Shown here: positions 1 to 11,592 of the stretch, one piece after another
How positions within the stretch are numbered: position 1 is the stretch's first letter
How the letters are laid out: each line of letters starts with the position of its first letter
From: Irpex lacteus
Taxonomy: Eukaryota > Basidiomycota > Agaricomycetes > Polyporales > Irpicaceae
Assembly: GCA_001986395.2 (NCBI GenBank)
Contig: MQVO02000007.1
Coordinates: 124,001 to 188,000, forward strand
Reading direction: 5' to 3'
DNA length: 64,000 nt
Position numbers and translations under genes: made by a program
Notes under the pieces: model-generated
Told to the model about the DNA's origin: nothing
Database searches by the model: none
The model's input: the letters and a program-made list of their open reading frames with translations, nothing else

Positions 1-1800
1 GGCTTTTCCTTCTCTGCCTGCACGGCCCGTTCTACCTATCAAATGCCAAAGAGAGGTATTGTGGTCAGCTCTGTTATTATTGTGGCATGGCTCCGTCAGA
101 GCAGAAAAGCGAGACGATTTACTTACCTATGCGATGCACGTAGCTTTGCACGCTTTGGGGGAAGTCGTAGTTGATGACTTCGCGTACACCCTTGAAGTCC
201 ATACCTCGAGCCATGACTTCCGTGCACACCATGACCCAGCTTTCGCCTTTACGCATCCGACTAACGGTATCGTCACGTTCCTTCTTCGTCATACCCGCGT
301 GCAAACAATCAACGTTCGGAGTTCCGGACAACACGAGCTCTTCCGCAAGGGAAGATGCACGAGGCTGAGTCGACACAAAGACCAATAAGGGAGGATTGTA
401 CGGCTGGGAGAGATGTTGGAGAAGAGTGGGTAATTTGGAAGCATCGTCTGCGACGTATGTCAGAGATTGCGCTATCAGCGGTAGTGGTGTATCCCTGTGT
501 AGATTATTGAGCATAATGATTGATGGACGATAATCATCTGCACGAGATTACTCACTTCAAGCCGACGACTACACGGATGGGATCTCGAAGCATGCCCAAG
601 GCAATTTTCTCCGCATTTGCTGGTAGTGTCGCGCTAAATACTGCTTTCTGGACGTCGGGGTGTGTGCATGCGGCGATGACCTCTTGCACCTGTTCCAAAA
701 ATTCCGTGTCTAACATACGGTCGGCCTCATCCAGCACAACATGTCGGACACTATCCACCGGATAAACGTTAGTCATTGGGAAACCGAGAGAGAGGTTGAT
801 AGTGTACTTGTCTAGCTGTAAGTTTCCCGCCTGCATCGCAGCTACCATCCGTAAAGGTGTGCTGATAATGATATCTACTCACAGCTTCTCCGGTCAGTGA
901 CTCGCTTAACTGCCCTAGTTAAAGCTCACACACCGACTTTGTCCCGTACGGCCTTGTCCGCCAACGTACTGGCTGTCGCCTTGCTGAACAGGACGATCTT
1001 CCACTTTCGCTTCTGTGCCAGTTTGAGACATTCGTTATGTATTTGATGGGCAAGTTCACGGGTGGGAGCGAGGATGAGTGCACGAACGCCTGAGCCCGTA
1101 TCGGCTCCGGAGGACCTGCCGGCGGGGACATCGAGCAGTGACATTATGGGGAGAAGGTATGCAAGCGTTTTACCGGTACCGGTTGGGGATATGGCTGCGA
1201 GGTCTCGTTTCTAGACAGTAGGTAAGGATAAGCAGCCGACTAACAAAGATAGGACTTACTTCGAGAAGAATGGGGACTCCATGCGATTGAATACCCGTAG
1301 GATGGTTGTATCCGCTGTCCGCCAAATTCGATAGAAGCAGAGACTGGAGATTGTAGCGCACAGTTAACTCTTCAAAGGATTCGACGGGAGCTGGGACATT
1401 GTTGCCTTTCGCCGTAACTCGCTGCCTGGGCATGCTTGAAGTCGAAGCTTTCTTCGATTCGTCCCTTTCTGCGTCTTCCTCATCCTCCTCATCCTCCTCC
1501 ACTACCTTAGCTCTCTTCGGCTCTTTCTCCGACTTCTCAGCACCACTCTTCCGCTTGCTTGATCCGCCCTGTGCATATTTGAAGAAGTCTAGTTCTGGGG
1601 GCAGCTCCAAGTTCGTCTCAGTTGCTACTGCTTTCCCCTTCTTGTCTATCTTCGACTTCTAAATTCGAAGCATGCTACTTAATATGCTAAGATTGGCACG
1701 AACAAGGACGAAGACGTACGTGGAACAACTGAACATCGTTTTTAAATTTGTTCTTGTCAAACACAGCTCCTCCACGAGATAGTAGTTGAAAAGCTTCCAT
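1..1800 (-). CDS. ROK1: ROK1/DDX52-type DEAD-box RNA helicase, C-terminus cut by window edge
   Basis: ATP-dependent RNA helicase; the yeast Rok1 and human DDX52 family acts in the nucleolus in early 18S rRNA/40S assembly. Start chosen at 1800 because the N-terminus MEAFQLLSRGGAVFDKNKF has the Rok1-type opening that precedes the helicase core. Visible in order: an acidic/lysine-rich linker (about 1450-1540), a Q-motif region around 1290, motif Ia APTRELA near 1070, the DEAD box in VLDEADRMLD near 710, SAT in VFSATLP near 630, and the second RecA domain ending in HRIGRTGRAGREGKA. The last joins across a short intron (acceptor at 36-37, donor at 125-126). At least six exons; 127-494 is one complete exon. 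The C-terminal tail lies outside the window. Orthology is inferred from remembered family features. Confidence 0.9.
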
Positions 1801-1936
1801 GGTCAAGTTTGTGGTAGACTATCGATGCGATAGAGCTGGTCAGAGCTCGTAGTAAGTTATTGCAAGATGAGATGAAAAGTGCTGCATATAACAATTTCTT
1901 CTCATGTATAATTGGTAAATACAAGCGCCCTTGAAA

Positions 1937-2017
1937 GGTGCTATAGTGTAGTGGTTATCACTCAGGATTTTGATGCCACAATTTCCTGAAACCCAGGTTC
2001 GAACCCTGGTAGCACCT
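1937..2017 (+). tRNA. tRNA-Gln (anticodon TTG) with a 9-nt intron
   Basis: Acceptor stem GGTGCTA pairs with TAGCACC, followed by discriminator T. The D arm, a T arm with the GGTTCGAACC loop and an anticodon stem CAGGA/TCCTG are present. The anticodon loop is 16 nt. Removing 9 nt after the position 3' of the anticodon gives a normal 7-nt loop with TTG at 34-36. An intron at this position is canonical for eukaryotic nuclear tRNAs. Confidence 0.9.
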
Positions 2018-2169
2018 GTCAGAAAGCGTAGATATATTACGCACTTTTTGCCTCTTGAGCTATGTAACTTTTTTTTTTGAGACGGACGACTCGTTTATCG
2101 CTAATTGTGGATTGTTGCTGATATGTAGCCGAAAAAGAAAAGAAAAAAAGCACATGTAGACTCATACAT

Positions 2170-2250
2170 AGGTGCTACCAGGGTTCGAACCTGGGTTTCA
2201 GGAAATTGAGACATCAAAATCCTGAGTGATAACCACTACACTATAGCACC
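2170..2250 (-). tRNA. tRNA-Gln (anticodon TTG), second copy, convergent with the first
   Basis: Reverse-strand copy of the 81-nt tRNA at 1937-2017, with the same acceptor, D, anticodon and T arms. The intron has the same length and differs at two positions (TGTCTCAAT against TGCCACAAT). The 5' end at 2250 directly abuts an ATG at 2251, but that reading frame is not a convincing gene. The two copies point at each other across about 150 bp. Confidence 0.9.
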
Positions 2251-2434
2251 ATGTCCGCTCTTGCCTTTAAACAAATCATATCCGCTTCATTAACTCCACG
2301 GCTTTCAATACAGTTCCACTCCTTGCCACTTTCGTCGACGTCATGCTTGACCAGCACCACCCACTCTCGCTACTTAAGAGTGCAGCCATGGGCCCGACGC
2401 AGCCTACCGACTCTCTCAACACACAACCATCATC

Positions 2435-3144
2435 ATGATCCGCTCGACAATCTCCTCGTTCGCTCGTACTGCCGTTGCGTCGTCTTCACGGCGCGCGTTC
2501 CACACGACTCCAATCGCAGCAAGGACAGTGTCCGAAACTGCACAAGATGTAAAGGCATACTCGGTCCTAGCGCTTGGAATAAATACTCACTACTTTTCTA
2601 CAGGTGAATCTGAAGGTTGGAAAAAGTCTGGCATCGGCTATTGAGAAAGGCGAGCAGGCAGCAGATGCTACTAAGCAGGCGGTCGGTTCGTGCATCCACT
2701 CACAAGTGCCCGCTTCATAGGCTGACGGTCGTTATACTTAGGTGGCTCTAGCGTCAAGGAAGTCGCAGACAAAGTAGGATAATCGCGTATTTTTTCGACA
2801 CTGTTCGCTTACTAAGTGTGCCGCTCCAGGTAAACAAGTCTGTAGGACGCGGGCTCGCATCGGCCATTGACAAAGGCGAGCAGGTCACGGAGTCCACCAA
2901 GCAAACGATAGGTGTGTGCAGCCACATTCGATGAGTTGACGGTATATTTAAAGTAATCCAGGGGTGGCTTCTGCCAAGACGAAAGAAAACGCTACTATCG
3001 CTGGCCAGAAAGTCAACCAGGTTTGTCATATCTTCGTTGACCATTGATCACACATTTATTGATAACTGTATGCAGGCCGCGGCTGGCGTGCGGGAAGGCA
3101 AGGAGGACTTTAAGCAAGACGTGAAGAAGGAGCTCCGCAAGTAA
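2435..3144 (+). CDS. small putative mitochondrial protein with internal exon-pair repeat
   Basis: Six exons (2435-2548, 2604-2685, 2742-2773, 2830-2911, 2962-3020, 3076-3144) join in frame to 145 residues. The N-terminus MIRSTISSFARTAV followed by RRAFHTTPIAAR is rich in Arg/Ser and lacks acidic residues, as in mitochondrial presequences. The mature part is hydrophilic, Lys/Gln/Ala-rich and probably helical, resembling LEA-like or stress proteins. Exons 2 and 4 are both 82 nt and encode near-identical segments (GKSLASAIEKGEQ and GRGLASAIDKGEQ), each followed by a short glycine-starting exon, so the exon pair has been duplicated. No named family is recognised and the function is unknown. Upstream 2251-2434 would be promoter and 5' UTR. 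Confidence 0.75.
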
Positions 3145-4218
3145 TATATATCACTCGACCGTGTTTAGTTGCATATAATGATCGCTACAAGTATTGAACC
3201 AACGCAATAATTGTATTACCACAGCACTCCAATGTCAATCATCTGTTAACACCTTGCCTTATTCTCTACCACTGTAGGAGGGCGCATGTGATAGTGTACC
3301 CTCACCAACGGCAATTACCTGGGTAGTGAGTGGTTTCTGTTAAGTATATGCACATAATGTAGCATTCTACTCATTTGAACCTTTAGAACGATCTAATCAA
3401 GGAGTACAATTATGTTGAGCAACGTGCGTCCGGGGAGCTCGCAAAACCCTCTCACTCCAGGCCTGCGCACCTGAGAGCATTTCGACCAAGAAGAACATAT
3501 TGAACTCTCTTATCACTCACATACGCCATTTACAGTGATACATCACCCTTTTGAGCGTACATCAACTTGACACCACTGCGCCTGCATCACAGAAGACTAC
3601 AGCGCTATACATGTCGATCGACAACTACACCCGGTACGCTTCCTTCACGTCTTTCGCGCCTAATACACTTCTCGGTATGCCCAAGGAACTACAAGAACCA
3701 GTCCGCCACCTTCCAATTCCATCCCTCCCTTCCCATCATCACCTCCTGACAATCCACCCAACGCATCACGCCTTCTCCCAATTTGCACAATCCACTTCTG
3801 CATGTCTTCAAAATCACTGCGCACACGTCGATCTGCGAAACCTCTGTGTCGCTCCACGATATGTTAGTGTTCACTGTTGCTGGGAGTACACGACTGTCAC
3901 GCCCATGATCCTAATATCCCAAGACAGATCCGCGACCACAGCTCCCTCTCGCCTCCAATAACCACTCGTCGAAGCGCGCCAGTGCGTATTTCTGTCTGGC
4001 ATGCGTCATTTGGGACTGGCTGCGGTACGGTGCAGTGCAGTATGTGCTTCTGGTGATTGATATGCGTGGTGGCGTATATCTACCCCTCGCGGCCGTGGCT
4101 CGATACGAGGTAGGCAAGTAGATTTGCTTGTCCCCGTTCCGGATCCGAGTCGACGTCCTGTGCCTCAGCCTCAAGTTCTGAATCCCCGGTCCCGAGTTTT
4201 ACGAGAGGACGAATCGTC
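3145..4218. other. intergenic stretch, no gene recognised
   Basis: Contains only short overlapping open frames (for example 3551-3961) without family resemblance. A short frame at 3611 ends at a possible splice donor, but nothing connects it to the downstream DUF6534 gene, so it is read as promoter or 5' UTR. Confidence 0.5.
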
Positions 4219-6196
4219 ATGGCCGGTGATCTGGATGTTGGGTTTATGGCGGGGCCGTTGCTCGCGCTCATTTGCTTTGCTCTCATGTGGGTCCCCGTAT
4301 GGTTTCTTACCTGGTCTATTTCGGATGTACTGACGTGCAATCTTCTTGTGTAGTTTGTTCGGCGTGTTCACAGCTCAGATATACTACTACTGGCTGACCT
4401 ACGAAGAAGACTCGTCTTTCTTGCGGCACTACGTCTCCGTCCTATGGTAGGTACCCTTCCCTATATCTCGACGGTGGCTACTCATGTATGTTTGTCTTAG
4501 GCTGCTAGAAGTTACGCACACGGTTCTATGCATTCAGATCGTGTACCACTACTTGATCAACTACTTTGGTGATATTGAGAGTGGACTTGCTCGTATAGTA
4601 TGGTGCGTAGACTCACTTTATCACCTTACTCTGCTCTTAATGGCTCTTGATTCTTCTAGGAGTTTCCCAGTAAGTCGATATTATGATGTTCTGCTAAAAT
4701 GAGGAGTTAAAATTCTTTGGGACGCAGGCCACAATCGCCCTGGAAGTTTGCATAGTGTGCATGAGTCAAGGGTACGTGTTGCTCAAATTGCTTGTTCCTT
4801 TTCTGGGCCAACGCACTAACGCACATGGCGAGCAGCATGTACATATACAGAATATGGCACTGTAGGCATTATCTCTTTTTGCCCTCCTTTGTGAGACAAA
4901 CTACTCAAACAATTGTTCGGCAGTGAGCAAGAAGTCCTTCTTAATCGCGGCCGTACCAGTAAGTCTTCTCAATCATCTGTTCGGAGACCTGCTGAGTGTT
5001 GTTCGATGCAGACTCTATTTTTGTTTGCGCGGTCATGTAAGCATATCGTCTCGCTTTCGCCGCGCTGAGCTTACTATATCATCCAGGTTTCAGTATTGGT
5101 GAGGATTTACACTGGAATTCTATGATACCCACTGATCCGTCTGAACTACAGCCAGTGTTGCGTTTCTGTGAGTAGCGATGCAGCTTTTACATCTAACGAG
5201 CTGAACACACCTCAAACAGGTATCACTACGACACATGGGTGAACTTCCACGCACACACCGCACCACCTGTTCGTCTCCCCACATCAATACCCCTGCTCCC
5301 CACTAACACAACCCCCACTCTTCCAGGCCACAGTAACAAGTGCCTTCACCCTCGCCGTAATGACCGACATCTCAGTAGCCTCCCTCCTGGTGTATTACCT
5401 GTACGTTCGACAATCGGTCGCTTTCTCAAGGTCGGTATGCCCACCCAGTATTTTTTCATTGTTGTGGTTGTTGTTGTTGCTAGGTCTCATATGCAGCGTT
5501 TGGTGCTGTTTGGTAGGACGAGGCATATTATTCAGACGTTGATGGTTTATACGATTAATACGGGAGCTATTACTATGTGAGTGTCGTCGTGGGTTTCGAC
5601 ATCCGTGCGTTGAACAAAGAGTGCTGACGGCGTGTTTGGTGTAGATTGTTCTCGGCGGGTGTGCTTGCTACCGTGAGTATGGACATAACGGTATGACATG
5701 ATATGAAGCTCACCCCGGAGTGGCAGTTCAACCTGTTCAAGATGAGTCTACTGTTTGGAGGGTTGATCGAGATCATCAGCAAGCTCTACGCGAACTCGAT
5801 GTTGGCGATGTCAGTCATGTTAATTACGCTTTACTGGTCTTCGTATTGACCACCTTCTCGTCAGGCTCAACGCAAGGCAGACAATTCTAAACCGCGACCG
5901 TGGAGAAGGAGCAGACGTCTTTACGTCCGTAGAGCTCACGAGACCGAGAGTAAGCCTCCATGTCTCTCAGCGTCCTCGTATTCCGTTCAATAACGGTCCT
6001 CGTAGGTTCAAGAAACACGTGTCCAGATCTATACTGAGACATCTATCCAAGACGTGTGTATTAGTATTTCGGATGGGGTTGGTAGGACTTACTCACGTCT
6101 GTATAGGATATGGGCAGAAGGCCGAGTGGTCGTGCGGAAAGCCTGAGCGCATACTCGAAGGACAGCCCCAAGCTTGATGCATTCAACATCGCCTAG
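4219..6196 (+). CDS. DUF6534-family multi-pass membrane protein
   Basis: Eighteen small exons join in frame from ATG 4219 to TAG 6194-6196; one is only 10 nt (4660-4669). The product has about seven hydrophobic segments. Family-type features in order: AGPLLALICFALILFGVFTAQIYYYW in two parts (residues ~11-35), an HTVLCIQIVYHYLI segment, ALEVCIVCMSQGMYIYRIW, a VTSAFTLAVMTDISVASLLV segment, and the C-terminal signature SKLYANSMLAMLNARQTI before a hydrophilic cytoplasmic tail. DUF6534 proteins are abundant in Agaricomycetes and have no known biochemical function. Start 4219 puts the first membrane segment about 10 residues from the N-terminus, as usual for the family. A second, less well preserved member lies at 51.0-53.3 kb. 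Confidence 0.85.
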
Positions 6197-6816
6197 AAAT
6201 GACAGGAAACAAATTGTTAGCAGTAGATGCCTACGAGGTGTCCACTGTTATTGCATGCACCTGCGGAACGACCCACGATCATTAGTTAGTATGACACCAT
6301 GAACAGCCCTGTATGCATTATTTATGCACGTCCTGTGTTAATTATCACCAGACTTTGGTCTCACGACTCCCGCGGTGGCGGTTCTCCCGCCGCTGCGCTC
6401 TCGTCTGCTCTCACCAGAACCCGCAGTGACAGACAGTGAGATGATCGTCCTGGCGGGGAAGTCGGCCGACCGAACGCCACAAAGGTGACATGCACCAGAT
6501 CCGGCAACATTTCTCACGCTCCGGCCTCTGGGCCGAGCTGGAGCACGCCGGGTTCACCGAGACTTCCTCGGCGACGTTTTAGTCATATGTCACTTGTCAT
6601 GTCAGAAATCGACTGATTCTTGTTTTCGACCAATCAGAACGCGCTGTTCTAACAATTCAAGTAGGAAATAATTTATCTCGATGCTTTCCTTTTTTACCCC
6701 AATACCCACGGACATATCGCGTCCCTGTCTCCCCTCGCCACCGTCGCCATCGTCTTCATCGTCGTCCTCAACGTCCACCGCGACCGCGACCTCGACCCCC
6801 GACTCCCGCCCCCGCC
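6197..6816. other. intergenic region with a GC-rich block, ERG5 promoter side
   Basis: About 6360-6590 is clearly richer in GC than its surroundings and holds short open frames, including a 30-codon frame from 6490, with no recognisable domain. The part next to ERG5 (6680-6816) is pyrimidine-rich, with TC/CG-rich tracts common before highly expressed fungal genes. Confidence 0.45.
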
Positions 6817-8521
6817 ATGGCTTCATTAAAAGTATCTATCCCCTCGTCGGTGTCCGACGCCGCATCCTCCAATGTCCTGCCAGCGATACCCAGTCTTCTT
6901 CCGAGCGGTAACTGGTTTTACACGTCCGCCGCCATCGTCCTGTCCCTACTTGCCCTCGAGCAGACCGTGTACAGATACAAGAAGCGTCACCTTCCTGGGT
7001 CCAAATGGACCATTCCTATCATCGGCAAGTTCAAGGACTCGTTGAATCCTACTATGGAGGGTTACATGGCGCAATGGAAGTCCGGTGCGCTGAGCGCCCT
7101 CAGCGTTTTCAATATGTACGTGACATGGGGTATGTTTAAAATCCAATTTGGCCCTAACATTTCTATTGTAGCTTCATTGTGATGGCGTCGACGAACGAGT
7201 ATGCGCGCAAGATCTTGAACTCGCCCACCCACGCTGAGCCCTGTCTCGTGCACTCTGCCAAGCAGGTCCTGAATCCTGATAACTGGTGCGTCTTCTATGA
7301 ATTTTGTCTGAGAAGTCCCAGTATTTAGTTCAACTTCGTTGTGCAGGGTATTCTTGACCGGCAAAGACCACGTCGAGTATCGTCGCGGCTTGAACTCCCT
7401 CTTCACTCGCAAGGCTCTTGGGTAAGCTCTTTTGCTCGTATATCTACCAAATACACATGCTCATATCGTTCAGTCTCTACATCGGCATCCAGGATGCTAT
7501 CGCTCGCAAGCACTTCACTCAGTGGTTGGAGGCCGCGAAGGACGGCCAGCCCAAGCCCATCATGATGACCGCACGTGATCTGAACATGGAGACATCCCTT
7601 CGCGTCTTCTGTGGTAACCACATTCCTGAGGATGCTTCTAAGGAGATCAGCGAGAAATACTGGGATATCACTCGTGCTCTCGAACTCGTCAACTTCCCTC
7701 TCGCTTTCCCTGGTACTAAGGTCTACAGCGCTATCCAGGCGCGCAAGGTTGCGATGAAATGGCTCGAATTCGCTGCGCGCAAGTCGAAGGAGAGCATCGC
7801 AGCTGGTAACCCTCCCGAGTGCATGTTGGAGGAATGGGTCCAGATCCTCAACGAGCCGACGTACAAGGGACGACGGGACTTTACCGACAACGAGATGGCT
7901 ATGGTCGTGTTCTCATTCCTCTTCGCTAGCCAGGATGCTATGAGCAGTGGTCTGATCTACGGCTTCCAACACTTGGCCGATCACCCTGAGGTTCTTGCGA
8001 AGGTCAGGGAGGAACAGGAGCGCGTGCGAAGGGGTGACAACGAAAAGCCCTTGACGCTCGAGATGATGGACCAAATGCCCTACCTTCGCGCCATGGTCAA
8101 GGAGACCCTGCGTGTCAAGCCTCCAGTCACGATGGTTCCCTACAAGACCACCAAAGCCTTCCCGATCAGCGAGGACTACACGGTTCCTTCCGGCAGCATG
8201 GTCATCCCCGCCTTCTACCTCTCCCTCCACGACCAAGACGTGTACCCCGAACCCGAAAAGTTCCTGCCCGAACGATGGCTTGATCCCGAGTCCTCGGCCA
8301 ACACCAACCCGAAGAACTACCTCGTCTTCGGCAGCGGACCACACAAGTGCATCGGATTGGAGTACGCGATGATGAACATCGGTCTCGTACTTGCCGACGC
8401 AGCTGTGTTGATGGATTGGGAGCACGTCACGACGCCCGAGAGCGAGAAGGTCCAGATCATCGCGACGCTGTTCCCCAAGGATGGATGTCTGCTCAAGCTC
8501 ACGCCCCGGCAGCAGCAGTAA
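6817..8521 (+). CDS. ERG5: sterol C-22 desaturase, cytochrome P450 CYP61 (ERG5)
   Basis: Introduces the C22-23 double bond late in ergosterol synthesis at the ER membrane, using heme and NADPH-P450 reductase. Four exons (6817-7115, 7172-7285, 7347-7421, 7474-8521) give 511 residues, close to the usual 520-540. Features: hydrophobic anchor at ~35-50; the stretch GKDHVEYRRGLNSLFTRKAL characteristic of Erg5; I-helix FASQDAMSS near residue 320; ExxR in VKETLRVKPP; PERW motif; heme loop FGSGPHKCIG with the Cys ligand near residue 460. The Erg5-type sequence distinguishes it from CYP51. The intact frame and conserved motifs indicate a functional gene. Confidence 0.93.
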
Positions 8522-9886
8522 GCAGTAGACGGAGACCGAGGTCGTGGGGGTGTGAGGGAAGGACCCCGTTTGGATGTTGATGCGTGATATCGATGCATCG
8601 TGTTCTATACATACATACCTAGTGTTTATTGTTACTTTAGGGCCTTCCGCGCACTCTCTTTTCTTTCGGTCCGCCGTTTACACCGTTCGTTTTTAGACTT
8701 TTTAAACCTTGAATAGTACACATACCCGTCTGGAAGTAATGGATTTGTTACACTATGGTGTACTTTCTCACTTGTTATCATGCACTATTGGCATTGCGGG
8801 TTGCGGGATGTATGCGCGTTCGAGGAGATGGGCGTCCATCGCTCGTGTCAAGATGCTCTTTATTCTCTTCCGCCATCTCGACATGTCGAAGCTCGCTCAG
8901 CATGCATTTTATTCACCGACACAGTAGCAGAAGGTTCAAGAGCCTCGCTGAAAGCGTGTGTATGTATCATGATTGACGGTCAAACGGGCTGTTCGCGGTA
9001 TCCGTTATTTGCGGGTTTCGTTGTGCTGGCCTAGTCGACTGAGTGAAGCTGCAGGGCTCACATTGCCACAGTTGTAAGTCCTTTGTATGGACTTCTGAAT
9101 CCACTTGGTATGCTCATTGTCTTATATACACACAGGACAGCTTGTACTACACTCAACGCCCTCTGAGATGCGCCACGATACTTCGAACTCAATCACCTAC
9201 TACATCGCGGTGCTTGACAACCTGGCCATTCCAGAGATGCAGATTCGTGTTGTGTGCTGACGGACACGTTTTATTTCAGTGTTCATCATCTCGTCGAACA
9301 AACTTTCTTCAGCACGCCTCCAGCAGGAACAGCGCCCATCATCTCAATGAATATGTGAAGGACTCCAATTACCCCGAACTTTACGAGCTCTCGACAACTT
9401 GAAGGCGTTCGGCATCTCAGGCTTGGCAGTCCAGCACCAAGTTATCGCATTGAGACGTAGGTTGTCATGACTTCCACAAGACCACGCATAGCTGGCCACT
9501 GTCGCCTGCGTCGATAGTCTTCGCCACTGACGTAAGTGTTCCATTCGTCTCTAAACAGAGTGAAGCGAGGTTGAAGGGCGTGCTGACAGTCTCGTGTCGC
9601 AGAGACCTATCTGTGCAAGCGATCTACTTATATATGCTGTTTATGATCAATTTTGATGGTGTGTGATTCTCCAAGCTCAAACACATCTGGCATCTGTCCT
9701 AAATTACAATCTGTCATCTTCGAGATGTGACCTTCTGACGGATGCACTATGATCCACTGCGTACCTCGCGGGCCCTTTGACGCGTCTTGCCTGCTTTGCA
9801 TCCCACCATCTTCTGTCCTGGCTGCATTCCAGTATACCCCACCAACGTCCTACGGCTAGTGTCGAGGAAACACACTCTTTGAACCT
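8522..9886. other. intergenic, ERG5 3' region and promoter of the PPxY array
   Basis: Holds several short open frames (8709-9034, 9043-9402) with no recognisable domain. No RNA gene or repeat was noticed. Confidence 0.5.
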
Positions 9887-11592
9887 ATGAACCATCGACG
9901 AGCTCTGTGGCTTCCCACTTGTGTCTATTTTCTTGGTATAAGCCTCGTCTTCAGTCCCCGCGTGGCTGCAGACCGAGTCAATGTCACAGTCGACGATTCA
10001 TCCTCAGACATCGTTTACGCTCCTCTATCTGGATGGAACGTCGAAAATGACTGCAACGGGTGCACTGCTCATCCGGATGCCAGTCTGACGCACGGAGGGA
10101 CGTGGCATGATACTAGTTTTCCACCCAATGGCACCGCCCAAGACCTCCGAACAGCTTCAATGGAGTTCACTGGTAAAGGCGTGTTGTCGATTTAGTGCAC
10201 TCGTACTAACAGCTTTACAGGATCTGCACTATATGTGTACTGCATCATCTCTCAATCAATTGACCATCCCTTTGGTACTTCGGACATGACATTCTCAATT
10301 GACGGGAATGTCGTCGGACATTACACGTCTGTTCCGAACGGAGACAAGACATACGATTATAATGTCCCAGTCTATGCGAACGATTCCGTTGGATCTGGGT
10401 CCCACTCCTTTACAGTGACAAATGGCACACCTGGAGGTCCTGAGACTCTGCTTCTTCTGGATTATATCATATACTCGTGAGTAAGCCAATTATTTTTATC
10501 AACGTAAATGAGACATATGTTGATACCATTTGATTGTGTAGAAAGGATATAGATCCACCGCCTACTTCTCCAACGATCGTAACCTCGCCTCCACCAGTCT
10601 CTGCCCCACCCATCCCCCCATCGACGAATCCTGCAGCCCAGGTGTCATCCACACCCATCTCCAACGAGCCTTTTATATCAAGCACTGCGCTCAAGTCGCC
10701 TATACCAGGGACGTTTTCGAGCACCGCATCAGCCCAGTCCTTTCTGTTGTCTTCGCTATCGGTGTTCACGACTACCTTGTCATCCGGACCCACAGTCACC
10801 ACTGTACTATCTTCAAACGCCAGCCCCTCTGTGTCGGGATTATCCGCAAACTCGGAGCTCTCTCCATCATCAACATCCCATACTCGGACGACCGTTATTG
10901 CTGCGACCGTGGCTGGCTGCGTCGTCCTCATTCTAGTGCTGCTGGGTCTATTTTTGTGTTGTCGAAGGAATGTCAGGAACTCCTCTCGGGATACTGCACC
11001 AATAGAAACGATCGTGCCAACCTCCCAACAGCCGAACAGCTATGTCGGAGTCTCTACAGGATATAGAGATGTGCCGCCTGTCTTACATGGTGGCGCTCAC
11101 TCTGAAATCGGCACCAACCCCTTCTCGGATGAAGGCGAGCGAACTCTCGAGGGACGCGATTCCGAGAGGTCTCCTTTCGCTGACTCCTCCACGAATCTAT
11201 TCTCTTCTGCCTATTCAGATGGCGTCTTGGAACCGATCGCCTCCCACTCAGGCGATGGCACGCGAACGACCAATACACTCTCCAACAATATTGCCGCGTC
11301 CACCTCTACCTATTCAGATGGCGTCTCCGAGCCGATCACCTCCCACTCAGGTGATGGTACGCAAACGTCTCATACACTCTCAAACAACATCGCTGCGCCC
11401 ACTTCCATCACGTCACAAACCTCTCACTCCCGAATTTCATTGAAAGGACCCACTGCGACATCACCTACGTACGGTTATTCTAGATCAACACCACGAGGCC
11501 CACGACGCATGTCTTCACTGTTGTCACCCGCCCCCACCTTAGCATCGAGCTCAGTAATTGGGGAGGATCCTCCTCCAGCTTATCAAGCGTAA
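9887..11592 (+). CDS. type I membrane protein with secreted beta-type ectodomain and PPPAY tail, paralog 1
   Basis: Three exons (9887-10172, 10221-10476, 10542-11592) encode 530 residues. In order: signal peptide (~1-28); ectodomain starting RVNVTVDDSS, with a CNGC pair, GGTWHDTSFP and a second half ending LLLDYIIYS; a long Ser/Thr/Pro-rich stalk; one membrane segment (~345-365, VVLILVLLGLFLCC) followed by CRR stop-transfer residues; a disordered cytoplasmic tail holding an internal ~40-residue duplication (near 11215-11400); and a terminal EDPPPAYQA. PPxY is the known binding motif of WW domains in Nedd4/Rsp5 ubiquitin ligases, so endocytic control is a plausible inference. The architecture recurs in Agaricomycetes, but no function is known to me. 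First of three tandem paralogs with the same intron phases. Confidence 0.85.

Noticed and set aside
2251..2607. 118-codon frame starting right after the tRNA
   Set aside because: The real gene uses ATG 2435 in another frame, with a presequence and five in-phase introns.
3551..3961. 136-codon frame before the DUF6534 gene
   Set aside because: No family resemblance and two other frames overlap it; the DUF6534 start at 4219 fits the family without it.
8709..9402. Cluster of 70-120-codon frames downstream of ERG5
   Set aside because: All overlap in different frames, with no splice logic or domain signals.
10467..10931. Minus-strand frame inside paralog 1
   Set aside because: Shadow of the Ser/Thr/Pro-rich stalk coding region; no codon or domain support.
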